A stretch of DNA of 64,000 bases from Sphingobium trunci (GCF_022664535.1 NZ_JAKUJY010000010.1:62001-126000), one strand, 5' to 3'; shown: positions 26,647 through 35,609, counted from the first letter of the stretch. Notes: generated by a model from the letters alone, not told the origin. Made by a program: numbers and translations.

Positions 26647-28866
26647 TCAGGCAATGGTCACCACGCGCGCGCTTCCGGTGCGGTCGAGCGGCTTGACCAC
26701 CACCTTGTCGCCCATGCGATCGAAGGCGATATCGACGCGCGCTTCGCCCAATCGCAAGCCATGGAGCGTCAGTTCGTCCAGAAAGCGGGGAAGGGCAGGC
26801 TCCCGCAGGGAAATCTCGCCGCTGTCGACATCGAAACCGATGCCCAGGCTGGACTGGATCAGCGAGAGGGGGGCGGCGGCCGACCAGGCCTGGGGGCTGC
26901 AGGCTACGGGGTAGAAGGTCGGCCCCTGTGCCCGGCGCCGGGGGAAGCCGCAGAACAGTTCAGGCAGGCGCATCAGGTCGACATAGGTGGCGGCGGCGAA
27001 CAGCCCTTCGAAAATCTGCGCCGCCTCGCGCCTGTAACCGTAACGTGAAAAGCCGGCCGCGATCATCGCATTGTCATGCGGCCAGATCGAACCGTTATGA
27101 TAGCTCATCGGATTATAGCGTATCTCGGTCGAGGCGATGGTCCGGACGCCCCAGCCCGAAAAGGATGCGGGCGCCATCAGCGTCCGCACCACCGCTTCCG
27201 CTCGATCCTCCTGCGCAAGGCCGGTGAAAAGGACATGCCCGGCATTGGAAGAACGCACGCGGCATGGCCTTTTCTCGCCATCCAGCGCGATGACATAGGT
27301 GCCGATCTCCGCGTCAAAGAAAACGGCGTCGAACCGCAGGCGCAGTTCCTCCGCCTGTTTGCGGTAAGCCAGGGCCTTGGCCAGATCGCCCAGCGTCGCA
27401 TGGATCGCCTCCGCTGCCGTCCAGGCGCCGTAGACATAGGCCTGCACCTCCGCCAGGGCGATCGGACCGCGCGCGATCGTGCCGTCGGCATGGAACACCG
27501 AATCATGGCTGTCCTTCCACCCCTGATTGACCAGCCCCTGATCGGTGAAACGCCCATATTCGACGAAGCCGTCGCGATCGCGGTCGCCATGGAGTTCGAT
27601 CCAGTTCAGGGCGGCTTCGACATTCGGCAGAATGGTGGCGATGAAGTCGCTGTCCCCGGTGCGCTCCAGATAGGCGCCCGCCAGCATCACGAACAAGGGC
27701 GTGGAATCGATGCTGCCATAATAATGCCGGAACGGCACCTCTCCCAGTTCCGCCATCTCGCCATGGCGCACCTCATGCAGGATCTTGCCTGGTTCGGCAT
27801 CGGCCGCCGCGTCGAACGCTTTTGCCTGATGCGCGGCGAGATAGCCCAGAACCCCTTTGCTGATCGCGGGGTCCAGCCACAGCGTCTCCAGCGCGGTGAT
27901 GATCGCGTCGCGGCCGAAGACGGTGCTGAACCAGGGGATGCCCGCATAGGGATAGGGGCCATATTCGGTGTCTGTCGACAACATGGTGATGTCCGCCACG
28001 GACCGCCGTGCGACTTCATTGAAGAGCTGGTTGGAGGACCGCACCGTCGCGCCGCGGGACCGGGCCTGCCTCAGGGACTGCATGGATTCCCGCAGCGTCT
28101 TGAGAAAATGCTTGGATAGCGCACCGCTGGGCCTGTGGGTCCGCTGGCAGCAGATCTGGATATACAGGGTTCGCCGCTCTCCGGGCGGAACGGACACCTC
28201 GAACCGGGCATGATTGGCGGTCAGTCCCTGCGGCGCGGGATCGAAGCGCAAATGGGTTTCCCTTACCTTGCCGTCGCGCCCTTCATAGCCCAACAGCACC
28301 GCATCGGCCTCCACCACCGGCTCGCGCATCGTGCCGCGCCGGAGCCGGGTCATTCCGCGTATCTCGAACAGATCGGCGAAATCCGCGGCGAAGCTGATGT
28401 TCAGGCTGACGCTGTGCGCTTGGGTGTCGAAATTGCGGACGGTGATCCGTTCATGTACCCCGCCGCCCCAGAGAAAGCGGGTCCGGCGCAGATGAATGAG
28501 ATCATGCTCCACCTCCATCCGTCCGTCCGCCCCCGTAAAGTCGGGGTTGGTCAGGTCGCAGGTCAGCAGCGCATTATCGTCGCGCAGGCCGGAACTCAGC
28601 AGCATGGGTCGGGTATCGTTGATGGTGAGGTAGAGATGCGACAGATGCCGCGTGTCGCGATGATAGAGTCCCTCGGGGCTGCCCGGCCCGGCGATGGCGT
28701 CGCCGCTATGGTCGAACACGGCGAAGCTGTCCCCATGTTTGAGCGTCCGGGGGCGCCGCTCATGCAGGGAGGCGGTGGCAGGAATGAAGAACTGCGTCTG
28801 TGCCTGCGAGAGATTCTGTCCCGGCTCCGTCGATGAAACGTCCGGTTGCAATTGGCTTGCCGACAT
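26647..28866 (-). CDS. amylo-alpha-1,6-glucosidase / glycogen debranching-type glycoside hydrolase
   Basis: This large cytosolic enzyme of 739 residues has an N-terminal glycogen-debranching beta-sandwich (GDSFAVFDHSGDAIAGPG, GLYHRDTRHLSHL, about 40-330) and a C-terminal (alpha/alpha)6 barrel of GH15/GH133 type (GIPWFSTVFGRDAIITALE, SYHNGSIWPHDNAMIAAG). It should hydrolyse alpha-1,6 or related linkages in storage glucan or a compatible-solute oligosaccharide. It starts nine bases after the GT4 gene with GGAGAGAGG upstream, so the pair forms a unit. Such pairs are frequent in stress-related loci of alphaproteobacteria. Confidence 0.87.
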   Translation of the reverse strand: MSASQLQPDVSSTEPGQNLSQAQTQFFIPATASLHERRPRTLKHGDSFAVFDHSGDAIAGPGSPEGLYHRDTRHLSHLYLTINDTRPMLLSSGLRDDNALLTCDLTNPDFTGADGRMEVEHDLIHLRRTRFLWGGGVHERITVRNFDTQAHSVSLNISFAADFADLFEIRGMTRLRRGTMREPVVEADAVLLGYEGRDGKVRETHLRFDPAPQGLTANHARFEVSVPPGERRTLYIQICCQRTHRPSGALSKHFLKTLRESMQSLRQARSRGATVRSSNQLFNEVARRSVADITMLSTDTEYGPYPYAGIPWFSTVFGRDAIITALETLWLDPAISKGVLGYLAAHQAKAFDAAADAEPGKILHEVRHGEMAELGEVPFRHYYGSIDSTPLFVMLAGAYLERTGDSDFIATILPNVEAALNWIELHGDRDRDGFVEYGRFTDQGLVNQGWKDSHDSVFHADGTIARGPIALAEVQAYVYGAWTAAEAIHATLGDLAKALAYRKQAEELRLRFDAVFFDAEIGTYVIALDGEKRPCRVRSSNAGHVLFTGLAQEDRAEAVVRTLMAPASFSGWGVRTIASTEIRYNPMSYHNGSIWPHDNAMIAAGFSRYGYRREAAQIFEGLFAAATYVDLMRLPELFCGFPRRRAQGPTFYPVACSPQAWSAAAPLSLIQSSLGIGFDVDSGEISLREPALPRFLDELTLHGLRLGEARVDIAFDRMGDKVVVKPLDRTGSARVVTIA

Positions 28867-28875
28867 GCCTCTCTC

Positions 28876-29970
28876 CTATCCTACCGCCTGAAGCCCCGCT
28901 TCCTCTCCGCGCAACCGGCGGAGCAGGGCCGCTTCGGTCCTGGCGCCGGGGAGACCATGATAAAGCTGGACATAATCGGCCGCCATCCGTTCTGCCGTGA
29001 AGCGTGCGTCAAAAGCGGCGCGCACGCGGCAACGGTCCAGATCGTCCAGGCGCCGAACGGCGTCGACGGCCTCGTCCTCGGTTTCGACGATGAAGCCCGA
29101 CACCCCGTGCTCGATCACTTCGGGCACCGATCCGCAGCGGAAGGCGACCACGGGGGTGGCGCAGGCCATCGCCTCTATCATCACCAGCCCGAAGGGTTCG
29201 GGCCAGTCGATGGGGAACAGCAGGGCGCTGGCCCGTCCCAGAAAATCGGCTTTCTGGGCCTCGCCGATCTCGCCGATGAAGCTGACGTTCGGGAACCGCT
29301 GGATCAGCGGCGCGATTTCCTGTTCCCAGTAAAGGCGGTCCACCGCATCGACCTTCGCCGCGATGCGCAGCGGCAGGCCCGCGCGCGCGGCGATGCGGAT
29401 GGCCCGGTCTGGCCGCTTTTCCGGCGATATCCGTCCCAAAAAGGCAAGATAGCCGTCGCTGGCCTGCGTTCGGGCGGGCAGCAGGCCGGAAGGAAGGCCG
29501 TGATGGATGGTCCCCGCCCAATTGACCGGTGGCATGGGCAGGCGCTGATGATCGGAAATCGACACGAGACTATGGTTGGGGAAAGCCCGGTAAAAGGCGG
29601 GCAGGTCGGGCAGGTCCAGCCGTCCGTGCAGGGTCGTCACCGCGCGACCGATGAAATCCTGCACCAGCGGCATGTGGAGCAGGTCGATATGGAAATGCAG
29701 CGCGTCGAACTCGTCCGCGCGGCGCCGCACCGCGTCCAGCAATATCATATGATAGGGTATGGGATCACGCACGGAAGGGTTCAGCCGCAGGGCCATTTCG
29801 GTCACCGGCACCAGTTCCGCCCCGGTCACCGAATCGCCGCTGGCGAACAGGGTCACGTCATGGCCTTGCCGGACAAGCTCCTCCGTCAGATAGGATACGA
29901 TCCGCTCCGTTCCGCCATAGAGGCGGGGTGGCACGCTTTCGGCGAGCGGGGCGATCTGCGCGATTTTCAT
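28876..29970 (-). CDS. GT4 family glycosyltransferase
   Basis: The 364-residue GT-B glycosyltransferase starts MKIAQIAPLAESVPPRLYGGTERIV and has the C-terminal nucleotide-sugar motif EPFGLVMIEAMACATPVVAF (E-x7-E), preceded by FLGRISPEKRPDRAI. The retaining mechanism is expected from the family. The acceptor is unknown; the neighbour downstream is the debranching-type glucosidase, so glucan or glucosylglycerol-type metabolism is possible. The ATG at 29970 fits the family N terminus; GGAGGA lies eleven bases upstream. The frame is open to 30048 with unrelated residues. Confidence 0.87.
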   Translation of the reverse strand: MKIAQIAPLAESVPPRLYGGTERIVSYLTEELVRQGHDVTLFASGDSVTGAELVPVTEMALRLNPSVRDPIPYHMILLDAVRRRADEFDALHFHIDLLHMPLVQDFIGRAVTTLHGRLDLPDLPAFYRAFPNHSLVSISDHQRLPMPPVNWAGTIHHGLPSGLLPARTQASDGYLAFLGRISPEKRPDRAIRIAARAGLPLRIAAKVDAVDRLYWEQEIAPLIQRFPNVSFIGEIGEAQKADFLGRASALLFPIDWPEPFGLVMIEAMACATPVVAFRCGSVPEVIEHGVSGFIVETEDEAVDAVRRLDDLDRCRVRAAFDARFTAERMAADYVQLYHGLPGARTEAALLRRLRGEEAGLQAVG

Positions 29971-30048
29971 GGCCGGACATTCCTCCCTTGGAAATGCGCC
30001 ACCACGGGTTCCACGACTTTGGCGGGGCGCAGGGTCTAAAAGCACCAT

Positions 30049-30248
30049 GCGGTCAGGAGGTTGCGGTCTCTTGCTCCAGATTAAGTCGATTTTCCCCCGT
30101 CAGCCTCTTCTTCGGCTGATCGACGGAAAGGGGCCATCGGCATCATTTTTGGCGCCGCTGACTTCGGACTGACATAGTCGGGAGTCATGGAGGGCATAGC
30201 GAAAATCTGGTCGGCCGGTCTAAAGAAGGGCGGTCAGAACCTTGAAAT
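30049..30248. other. intergenic region, divergent promoters
   Basis: Two hundred bases separate the divergent GT4 and exonuclease-like genes. A short dyad TCAGCC/GGCTGA (30100-30105, 30114-30119) is visible. I see no convincing general stress (GGAAC-type) promoter or RNA gene. Confidence 0.4.
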
Positions 30249-30788
30249 ATGGAGAGTAAATTGGCGATCCTCACGATCGATTTCGAGGCATCCTGCCTCC
30301 CCCGCCATGGCCTTTCCTATCCGATCGAAGTCGGCATTGCCGGGCAGGGCCGGGCGCAGAGCTGGTTGATCCGGCCGCATGAAGACTGGGCCGGATGGCA
30401 CTGGTCGGCACAAGCCGAGCGCCTGCATGGCCTTACTCTCGAGCAGGTGGAACGCGAGGGACAGCCGGTCGAAACCGTGTTCACGGAACTGGTCGCGGCG
30501 GTCGAAGGGCACCATATGGTCGCCGACAGCCTGATCGACCAATATTGGCTGGAGACGCTGGCCGACGCGGCAGGACAAGCCACGCCCTTCATGATCGATC
30601 ATGTCTCCTTGTTGCTGGACGAGCATGGCGCGGGCGAGCGAAGGATCATGGAAGCGGTCGCCTTTGCCGATGCCCGATATCCGGTTCGGCACCGCGCGGC
30701 GAGCGATGCGCTATGGCTGTCTTCCCTGCTGGATCATCTGTCCGGCCAGCCGGCGGCGGACCGCTCCGCACTGCTGCGCCTTGGCTGA
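30249..30788 (+). CDS. DEDD-type 3'-5' exonuclease-like protein
   Basis: This 179-residue protein has a DnaQ-like RNase H fold. The first motif is TIDFEASCLP (D11, E13), the second has D97 in ADSLIDQYW, and the third is H148-x4-D153 (RHRAASD), giving the DEDDh set. It is short and stands alone, so it may act on small nucleic acids or be regulatory. The ATG at 30249 has a weak ribosome site; TTG at 30261 with GGAGAG just before it is an alternative start. Confidence 0.78.
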   Translation: MESKLAILTIDFEASCLPRHGLSYPIEVGIAGQGRAQSWLIRPHEDWAGWHWSAQAERLHGLTLEQVEREGQPVETVFTELVAAVEGHHMVADSLIDQYWLETLADAAGQATPFMIDHVSLLLDEHGAGERRIMEAVAFADARYPVRHRAASDALWLSSLLDHLSGQPAADRSALLRLG

Positions 30789-30893
30789 TGGAAAATGCTT
30801 GAGCAACAATTTGTAACGCTTGGCAAATTACGGAGACATTCAGGCTGCGTAAATCCGGATCGACCGTTTCCGGTTGTAAAGGAGAAAGCTCCC

Positions 30894-31334
30894 ATGTTTC
30901 TCATTCTCGCATCGGGCGCCGCGGTGCTGGCCGCAGCGACGCCGATCCACAGCGCTGAAATCACCCATGCCTCCAACGCCTACACGGCCAGCTACCGGAC
31001 GGAGTCCACCGTCCACTTCCGTGAAGTCGAATCGCGTTTCGCCAATCGTCCATCCTTGCCGGTGTGCCGCTGGCAGGCCGAACTGGTGGTGAACCGCGAC
31101 GTCGCGGCGCAGGGCCGCCCGGTTGCGGCGGTCGCCAAGCCCATCCACCGTTTCGCGCCCCTCTCGGGCAGCCATGCCGGCAACTGCACGGCCGCGCGCA
31201 GCCAGATCGAGGCGGAAGTCGCCCGCTATTCCGCCGCCCAGTCGGATCACGCCGCCACTGTCGCCCGGCAGGATCGCGCTGTTCTGGTGAACGAACTTGA
31301 CGGCATTCACGCGCTGTCCGTGAAAGGCGGATGA
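30894..31334 (+). CDS. small secreted protein of unknown function, upstream of response regulator
   Basis: I do not recognise this 146-residue protein. It has a signal peptide (MFLILASGAAVLAAATPIHS, cut probable after HSA) and two cysteines, C58 (LPVCRWQ) and C98 (GNCTA), likely to form a disulfide in the periplasm. The C-terminal 45 residues look helical (AARSQIEAEVARYSAAQ). AAAGGAG precedes the ATG by nine bases. Its stop overlaps the start of the atypical response regulator (ATGA), so the two are co-expressed. Confidence 0.75.
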   Translation: MFLILASGAAVLAAATPIHSAEITHASNAYTASYRTESTVHFREVESRFANRPSLPVCRWQAELVVNRDVAAQGRPVAAVAKPIHRFAPLSGSHAGNCTAARSQIEAEVARYSAAQSDHAATVARQDRAVLVNELDGIHALSVKGG

Positions 31335-32041
31335 GCCCACCGCTCATTCTGATCGCCGAAGCCCAGCAGGAAGCGCGCCATGAGGTGCGCCAATCGCTGG
31401 AGGAAAGCGGGTTTCGGGCCCTGCCGGCCGCTTCGGCGAACGATATCTGGAATGCGATGGACAGCATGCCCGTGGGCGCGGTCGTGCTGGACGCCGCCTT
31501 GCGCGGCCCGGACGGCATGGACCTTTGCCGTGACGTCCGGGAACGCAGCGACGTGCCGATCATCCTGGTCGGCGCCAACAGCAGTGAGGTCGACCGGGTG
31601 GTCGGACTGGAACTGGGCGCCGACGATTATCTGGCCAAACCCTATTCGACCCGCGAACTCGCCGCACGGCTGCGCGCGGTTCTTCGCCGTGGGCGCAGCG
31701 AACGGGCCTTGGGTGCGCGGCGTCCGGCCGAGGCGCGCTTCGATGGCTGGGTGGTCGATTCCTCCCGCCGCGAAGTCACGGATCCCGACGGCGGGGCGGT
31801 GGAACTGACCGCAGCGGAATTTTCCTTGCTCCTTGTGCTGCTCGACCATCCGCAGGTCGTCATTGCCCGGTCCCGTCTCATGGAACTGGCCGGGGTCCGC
31901 GATACGCCTTCCTCCGACCGCAGCGTCGATGTGTTGATCAGCCGGTTGCGGCGCAAGCTGGGTCATGGCGGACGGCCTGCACCGATCGTCACGGTGCGGG
32001 GCGGCGGATATATGTTCGGCGCCGTCGTCGACCGGCGTTGA
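31331..32041 (+). CDS. atypical OmpR-family response regulator (degenerate receiver)
   Basis: This 236-residue protein has a receiver (1-120) and a winged-helix DNA-binding domain (about 135-236: ELTAAEFSLLLVLLDHP, SSDRSVDVLISRLRRKL, VRGGGYMF). The phospho-acceptor D54 (VVLDAALRG) and K103 (LAKPY) are kept. In the acidic pocket only E10 remains (LIAEAQQ; A11 instead of D), and the Thr/Ser switch position is G81 (LVGANS). The conventional regulator at 35769 aligns residue for residue with E10-D11, D54, S81, K103. No histidine kinase is adjacent. Activation without phosphorylation is likely. Confidence 0.88.
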   Translation: MSPPLILIAEAQQEARHEVRQSLEESGFRALPAASANDIWNAMDSMPVGAVVLDAALRGPDGMDLCRDVRERSDVPIILVGANSSEVDRVVGLELGADDYLAKPYSTRELAARLRAVLRRGRSERALGARRPAEARFDGWVVDSSRREVTDPDGGAVELTAAEFSLLLVLLDHPQVVIARSRLMELAGVRDTPSSDRSVDVLISRLRRKLGHGGRPAPIVTVRGGGYMFGAVVDRR

Positions 32042-32234
32042 ACAAGTCTTTTGTTTCTGAGCTATTGCTCTGTTTTTATTCAAAAATCAGACGGAACGAT
32101 GCACCTGATCCGCTTTCGATCACTCAGACATATTATTTAACAAAAGCGCTGCGCCGCAGCAAAAACGCTTCCCTATCCTTCATCATCAAGGCCGGTGCCC
32201 CTGACCGGCCAGCACATAAGAAGGATGCAGTGAC
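32042..32234 (+). promoter_or_regulatory. A/T-rich leader of the carbonic anhydrase operon
   Basis: This 193-base gap is markedly A/T-richer than its surroundings, especially 32042-32170, and should hold the can-sulP promoter. An open frame at 32038-32238 crosses it but has no ribosome site or recognisable sequence. GAAGGA lies about nine bases before the can start. Confidence 0.4.
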
Positions 32235-32933
32235 ATGAACGAGCTTATCGGTCGCGTCTTCAGCTTCGAAAGCCAGGTCTTTCCGAACCAGAGCGCGCTC
32301 TACAATCGCCTTGCCAGCGACGGCCAGAGCCCCAAGGCGCTGATGATCTCCTGCGCGGACTCGCGCATCGTACCCGAACATATCATGCAGGCCGATCCGG
32401 GCGATCTGTTCGTCTGCCGCAACGCGGGCAATATCGTGCCGCCGCACGCGACGCAGAATGGCGGCGTCACCTCGACCGTCGAATATGCGGTGATGGTGCT
32501 GGGCGTGCGCGACATCATCGTGTGCGGGCACAGCGATTGCGGCGCGATGAAGGCGCTGTCCACCAATGCCGATCTGACGTCGATGCCCAATGTCGCCGCC
32601 TGGCTGCGTCACAGCCATGCCGCGCAGAAGGTCTGCCGCGAAAGCTACCCCGACGATCTGAGCGATGCTGAAAAGCTGCGCAACATGGCGCTGGAAAATG
32701 TCGTGGTGCAGCTTGCCCATCTGCGCACCCATCCGTCCGTGGCTTCAGGCATCGCCCGTGGCGAAATCGCGCTGCATGGCTGGTATGTCGACATTCATGC
32801 GGGTCAGGTGCTCGGGCTGGACGGCGAAACCGGCCGCTTCCTGCCGCTGCGCGAAGGTCAGCCGCTGCCTGTCGCGCTGCCGCACGCCAAGCGCCTTGCC
32901 GTGGATGTCGCCTACGCCCAGGCCGCGGAGTAA
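32235..32933 (+). CDS. can: beta-carbonic anhydrase
   Basis: This zinc enzyme of 232 residues interconverts CO2 and bicarbonate in the cytosol. Zinc ligands C40 (SCADSR), H99 and C102 (GHSDCG) and the D42-R44 dyad are visible, with CRNAGNIVPP after them. Length is normal. The SulP transporter gene begins four bases after the stop, which points to coupled bicarbonate import and hydration. Confidence 0.95.
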   Translation: MNELIGRVFSFESQVFPNQSALYNRLASDGQSPKALMISCADSRIVPEHIMQADPGDLFVCRNAGNIVPPHATQNGGVTSTVEYAVMVLGVRDIIVCGHSDCGAMKALSTNADLTSMPNVAAWLRHSHAAQKVCRESYPDDLSDAEKLRNMALENVVVQLAHLRTHPSVASGIARGEIALHGWYVDIHAGQVLGLDGETGRFLPLREGQPLPVALPHAKRLAVDVAYAQAAE

Positions 32934-32937
32934 ATCC

Positions 32938-34434
32938 ATGCTCAAGGCATTTTCCGGCGGCACGTTCAGCCGCGACTTCACGGCGTCCATCGTCGTTTTC
33001 CTGGTGGCGATGCCGCTGTGCATGGGCATCGCCATCGCCTCCGGCGTGCCGCCGGAAAAGGGTCTGATCACCGGCATGATCGGTGGCCTCGTCGTCGGCC
33101 TGTTCGCAGGTTCGCCGCTGCAGGTCAGCGGTCCGGCGGCTGGTCTGGCCGTCATCGTTTTCGAAATCGTACAGAAACAGGGGCTGTCCGCCCTTGGGCC
33201 GATCCTGATTCTTGCCGGTGCGATACAGGTGGTCGCCGGTCTGCTGCGGGTCGGTGGCTGGTTCCGCGCGATTTCGCCGGCCGTGGTGCATGGCATGCTG
33301 GCGGGCATCGGCGTGCTGATCGTCGTGGGGCAATTCCATGTTCTGTTCGACGACAAACCCCTGTCGAGCGGCCTTGCCAATCTGGTTGCCATGCCAGGGC
33401 AGATTCTCGGCCTCACCCATCAGGATGCGGCGACCGCCTTCGCAGTCGGCCTCGTCACGATCGGTGGGATGCTGGGTTGGGAGAAATTCCGTCCGGTCTC
33501 GCTGAAGCTGGTGCCGGGCGCCCTGGTCGGCGTGGTGCTCGCGACGCTGGTGGCCTTTGCCCTCAGTCTTCCGGTGGCGCGGGTCGTGGTGCCGGAATCG
33601 ATCCTTTCGGCCGTTTCGCTGCCGGAGCAGGGGCTCCTCGCGCAACTCACGAACCCGACCATCATCACCACTGCCATCGCCATCGCCTTCATCGCCAGTG
33701 CGGAGACGCTGCTTTCGGCTGCGGCGGTCGACCGCATGCATGACGGGGTTCGCACCAACTACAATCGCGAACTCAGCGCTCAGGGCGTCGGCAATCTGCT
33801 CTGCGGCGTGGCGGGCGCGCTGCCGATGACGGGCGTGATCGTCCGCAGCTCGGCCAACGTTCAGGCCGGGGCCAAGACCCGCCTGTCGACCATCCTGCAT
33901 GGCGTCTGGATATTGGGCTTTGTCGCCCTGCTTCCCTGGCTGCTGCGGGAAATCCCCATGGCTGCGCTGGCGGGCATTCTCGTCGTGACCGGCGTCCGGC
34001 TGGTCAGCGTCGATCATGTGAAGCATCTCCTGCATCGTTATGGTCCGCTCCCGGCCGTGGTCTGGGCCGCGACGCTGGTCTGTGTCGTGGCGACCGACCT
34101 TTTGACCGGCGTTCTGGTCGGCATCGGCCTGTCGCTGCTGGAAATGCTGCCCCACGCCCGCCGCCTGCGGTTCGGCATGGAAGAGGAAAGCCGCGAGGAT
34201 GCGCATGAAGTGGCGCTGCACGGGACCGCCACCTTCCTCAGCCTGCCCAGGCTTTCGGCCAGGCTGGAATCGGTTCCTGCCGGCCGCCTCGTCATCCTCA
34301 ACGTCGAGCGGCTGGGCCATATCGATCATACCTGCGCGGAAATGGTTCGCGAATGGGTCGATCGGCGCCGGGGCACGGGCGCAGAGGTCGAACTGTTCGG
34401 CGCCACCGGCCGGATGCGTCATCTGGTCGCCTGA
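32938..34434 (+). CDS. SulP family anion (probably bicarbonate) transporter
   Basis: The 498-residue membrane protein has about ten to twelve hydrophobic segments (for example FTASIVVFLVAMPLCMGIAI) and family motifs VSGPAAGLAV and AFIASAETLLSAAAVDRM. The C-terminal STAS domain (about 400-498: LNVERLGHIDHTCAEMV) is complete but short. Co-transcription with a carbonic anhydrase makes bicarbonate the likely substrate; sulfate is the main alternative. The ATG at 32938 follows the can stop by four bases. A strong terminator follows. Confidence 0.88.
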   Translation: MLKAFSGGTFSRDFTASIVVFLVAMPLCMGIAIASGVPPEKGLITGMIGGLVVGLFAGSPLQVSGPAAGLAVIVFEIVQKQGLSALGPILILAGAIQVVAGLLRVGGWFRAISPAVVHGMLAGIGVLIVVGQFHVLFDDKPLSSGLANLVAMPGQILGLTHQDAATAFAVGLVTIGGMLGWEKFRPVSLKLVPGALVGVVLATLVAFALSLPVARVVVPESILSAVSLPEQGLLAQLTNPTIITTAIAIAFIASAETLLSAAAVDRMHDGVRTNYNRELSAQGVGNLLCGVAGALPMTGVIVRSSANVQAGAKTRLSTILHGVWILGFVALLPWLLREIPMAALAGILVVTGVRLVSVDHVKHLLHRYGPLPAVVWAATLVCVVATDLLTGVLVGIGLSLLEMLPHARRLRFGMEEESREDAHEVALHGTATFLSLPRLSARLESVPAGRLVILNVERLGHIDHTCAEMVREWVDRRRGTGAEVELFGATGRMRHLVA

Positions 34435-34464
34435 CCTTCACCCCCTCCTCAGGCGATCAGAGAG

Positions 34465-34498
34465 CCGCCGCGTCATAACCATGGCGCGGCGGTTTTTT
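34465..34498 (+). terminator. intrinsic terminator of can-sulP
   Basis: CCGCCGCG (34465-34472) pairs with CGCGGCGG (34485-34492) over a 12-base loop and is followed by TTTTTT, 30 bases after the sulP stop. Confidence 0.9.
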
Positions 34499-34732
34499 GT
34501 GTCTGAAAATAGAAATGAAATAGAAACATTCAGAACAATAAAAGAAAATAATCGTGTTTCAGAAAGCACAGATATGTGATTGTCTTCGCATATGCGGCAA
34601 AATCCATTTCCCATGATCCCGGTGCAACCATAATCTTTGATCAATTCGCCAGTATCGAAGACAAACGAAAGTAAAGATCGTCGGGCTTGGCGAACGCAGG
34701 ACGGAACATTCTTGCCTAAAAGGGGAATGTTC
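34499..34732. other. A/T-rich intergenic region upstream of porin gene
   Basis: Within the largest gene-free gap of the window (34435-34732, 298 bases), this part is A/T-rich and holds the porin promoter and leader. At its end GAACATTC (34704-34711) and GAATGTTC (34725-34732) form an eight-base-pair stem whose 13-base loop holds most of the AAAAGGG ribosome site; the right arm ends directly at the ATG. Confidence 0.5.
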
Positions 34733-35569
34733 ATGAAGTATCAGATTGCCTTTGCCGCGCTTGCGCTGCTCTCCAGCGCTCCGGCTTTCGCTCAGGAAGA
34801 GCCCGCAGGCCCCGTCACCGTTTCCGGCAGCGTTGCCCTGGTTTCCGACTATCGCTTCCGTGGCGTTTCTCAGTCCGACAAGGCAATGGCCATTCAGGGC
34901 GGCGTCACCGTCACGCATGAAAGCGGCGCCTATGTCGGCACCTGGGCATCGAGCCTCGCCGGTTGGGGCCAGTTCGGCGGCGCCAACATGGAACTCGACC
35001 TGTTCGCAGGCTACGCCATCCCGCTGGGCGGCGCGACCCTGGATGTCGGCCTCACCTGGTATATGTATCCCTCGGGCGCGGACATCACCGATTTCGCTGA
35101 ACCCTATGTCAAGCTGTCGAGCGAACTGGGTCCGGTCAAGGGCCTGATCGGCGTCGCCTATGCCCCCAAGCAGGAAGCGCTGGGCAAATGGTGCAGCGAT
35201 GCCGCCTGCACCATTTCCAATCCCGGCGACAAGGAGGACAATCTTTATATCTGGGGTGACATCAGCGGCGCCGTACCCAAAACGCCGGTCACGCTGAAGG
35301 CGCATCTGGGCTGGTCCAACGGCAATTCGGGCCTGGGTCCGAACGGCACCTCGATCGCGCCGACCGGCAAATATCTCGACTGGCTGGTGGGCGCGGACGT
35401 CGCCATTCCGGGTACGCCGCTGACGCTGGGCATCGCTTATGTCGATACCGACATCGCGCGGGTCGAGGAAAATTATCTCCGCCCCAACTTCATGGTTCAG
35501 GATGCCGATAATTTCGGCAAGTCGATTGCGCGCAGCCAGGTGGTCTTCTCCCTTTCGGCCGCCTTCTGA
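34733..35569 (+). CDS. TorF family putative outer-membrane porin
   Basis: This 278-residue exported protein has a signal peptide (KYQIAFAALALLSSAPAFAQ) and a beta-barrel pattern of alternating strands, starting VSGSVALVSDYRFRGVSQSD, the signature of the TorF/Gcw_chp family, and ending with a C-terminal aromatic residue (VVFSLSAAF) as in outer-membrane barrels. Its transported substrate is unknown. The ATG at 34733 is preferred to 34727 since AGGGG then has proper spacing. A leader hairpin may control translation. Confidence 0.87.
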   Translation: MKYQIAFAALALLSSAPAFAQEEPAGPVTVSGSVALVSDYRFRGVSQSDKAMAIQGGVTVTHESGAYVGTWASSLAGWGQFGGANMELDLFAGYAIPLGGATLDVGLTWYMYPSGADITDFAEPYVKLSSELGPVKGLIGVAYAPKQEALGKWCSDAACTISNPGDKEDNLYIWGDISGAVPKTPVTLKAHLGWSNGNSGLGPNGTSIAPTGKYLDWLVGADVAIPGTPLTLGIAYVDTDIARVEENYLRPNFMVQDADNFGKSIARSQVVFSLSAAF

Positions 35570-35576
35570 CGTGCTG

Positions 35577-35609
35577 CATGCCGGGCGTCTCTCGAGGAGG
35601 CCCGGCATG
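35577..35609 (+). terminator. hairpin after the porin gene
   Basis: CATGCCGGGC (35577-35586) pairs perfectly with GCCCGGCATG (35600-35609) over a 13-base loop, eight bases after the porin stop. There is no T run, as for most hairpins in this window. Confidence 0.6.

Noticed and set aside
32038..32238. A 66-residue frame between the response regulator and carbonic anhydrase
   Set aside because: It overlaps the regulator stop and the can start, lacks a ribosome site, and lies in A/T-rich promoter-like DNA.
34438..34734. A 98-residue minus-strand frame in the gap before the porin gene
   Set aside because: It starts at the porin start region, spans the sulP terminator, has no ribosome site and no recognisable sequence.
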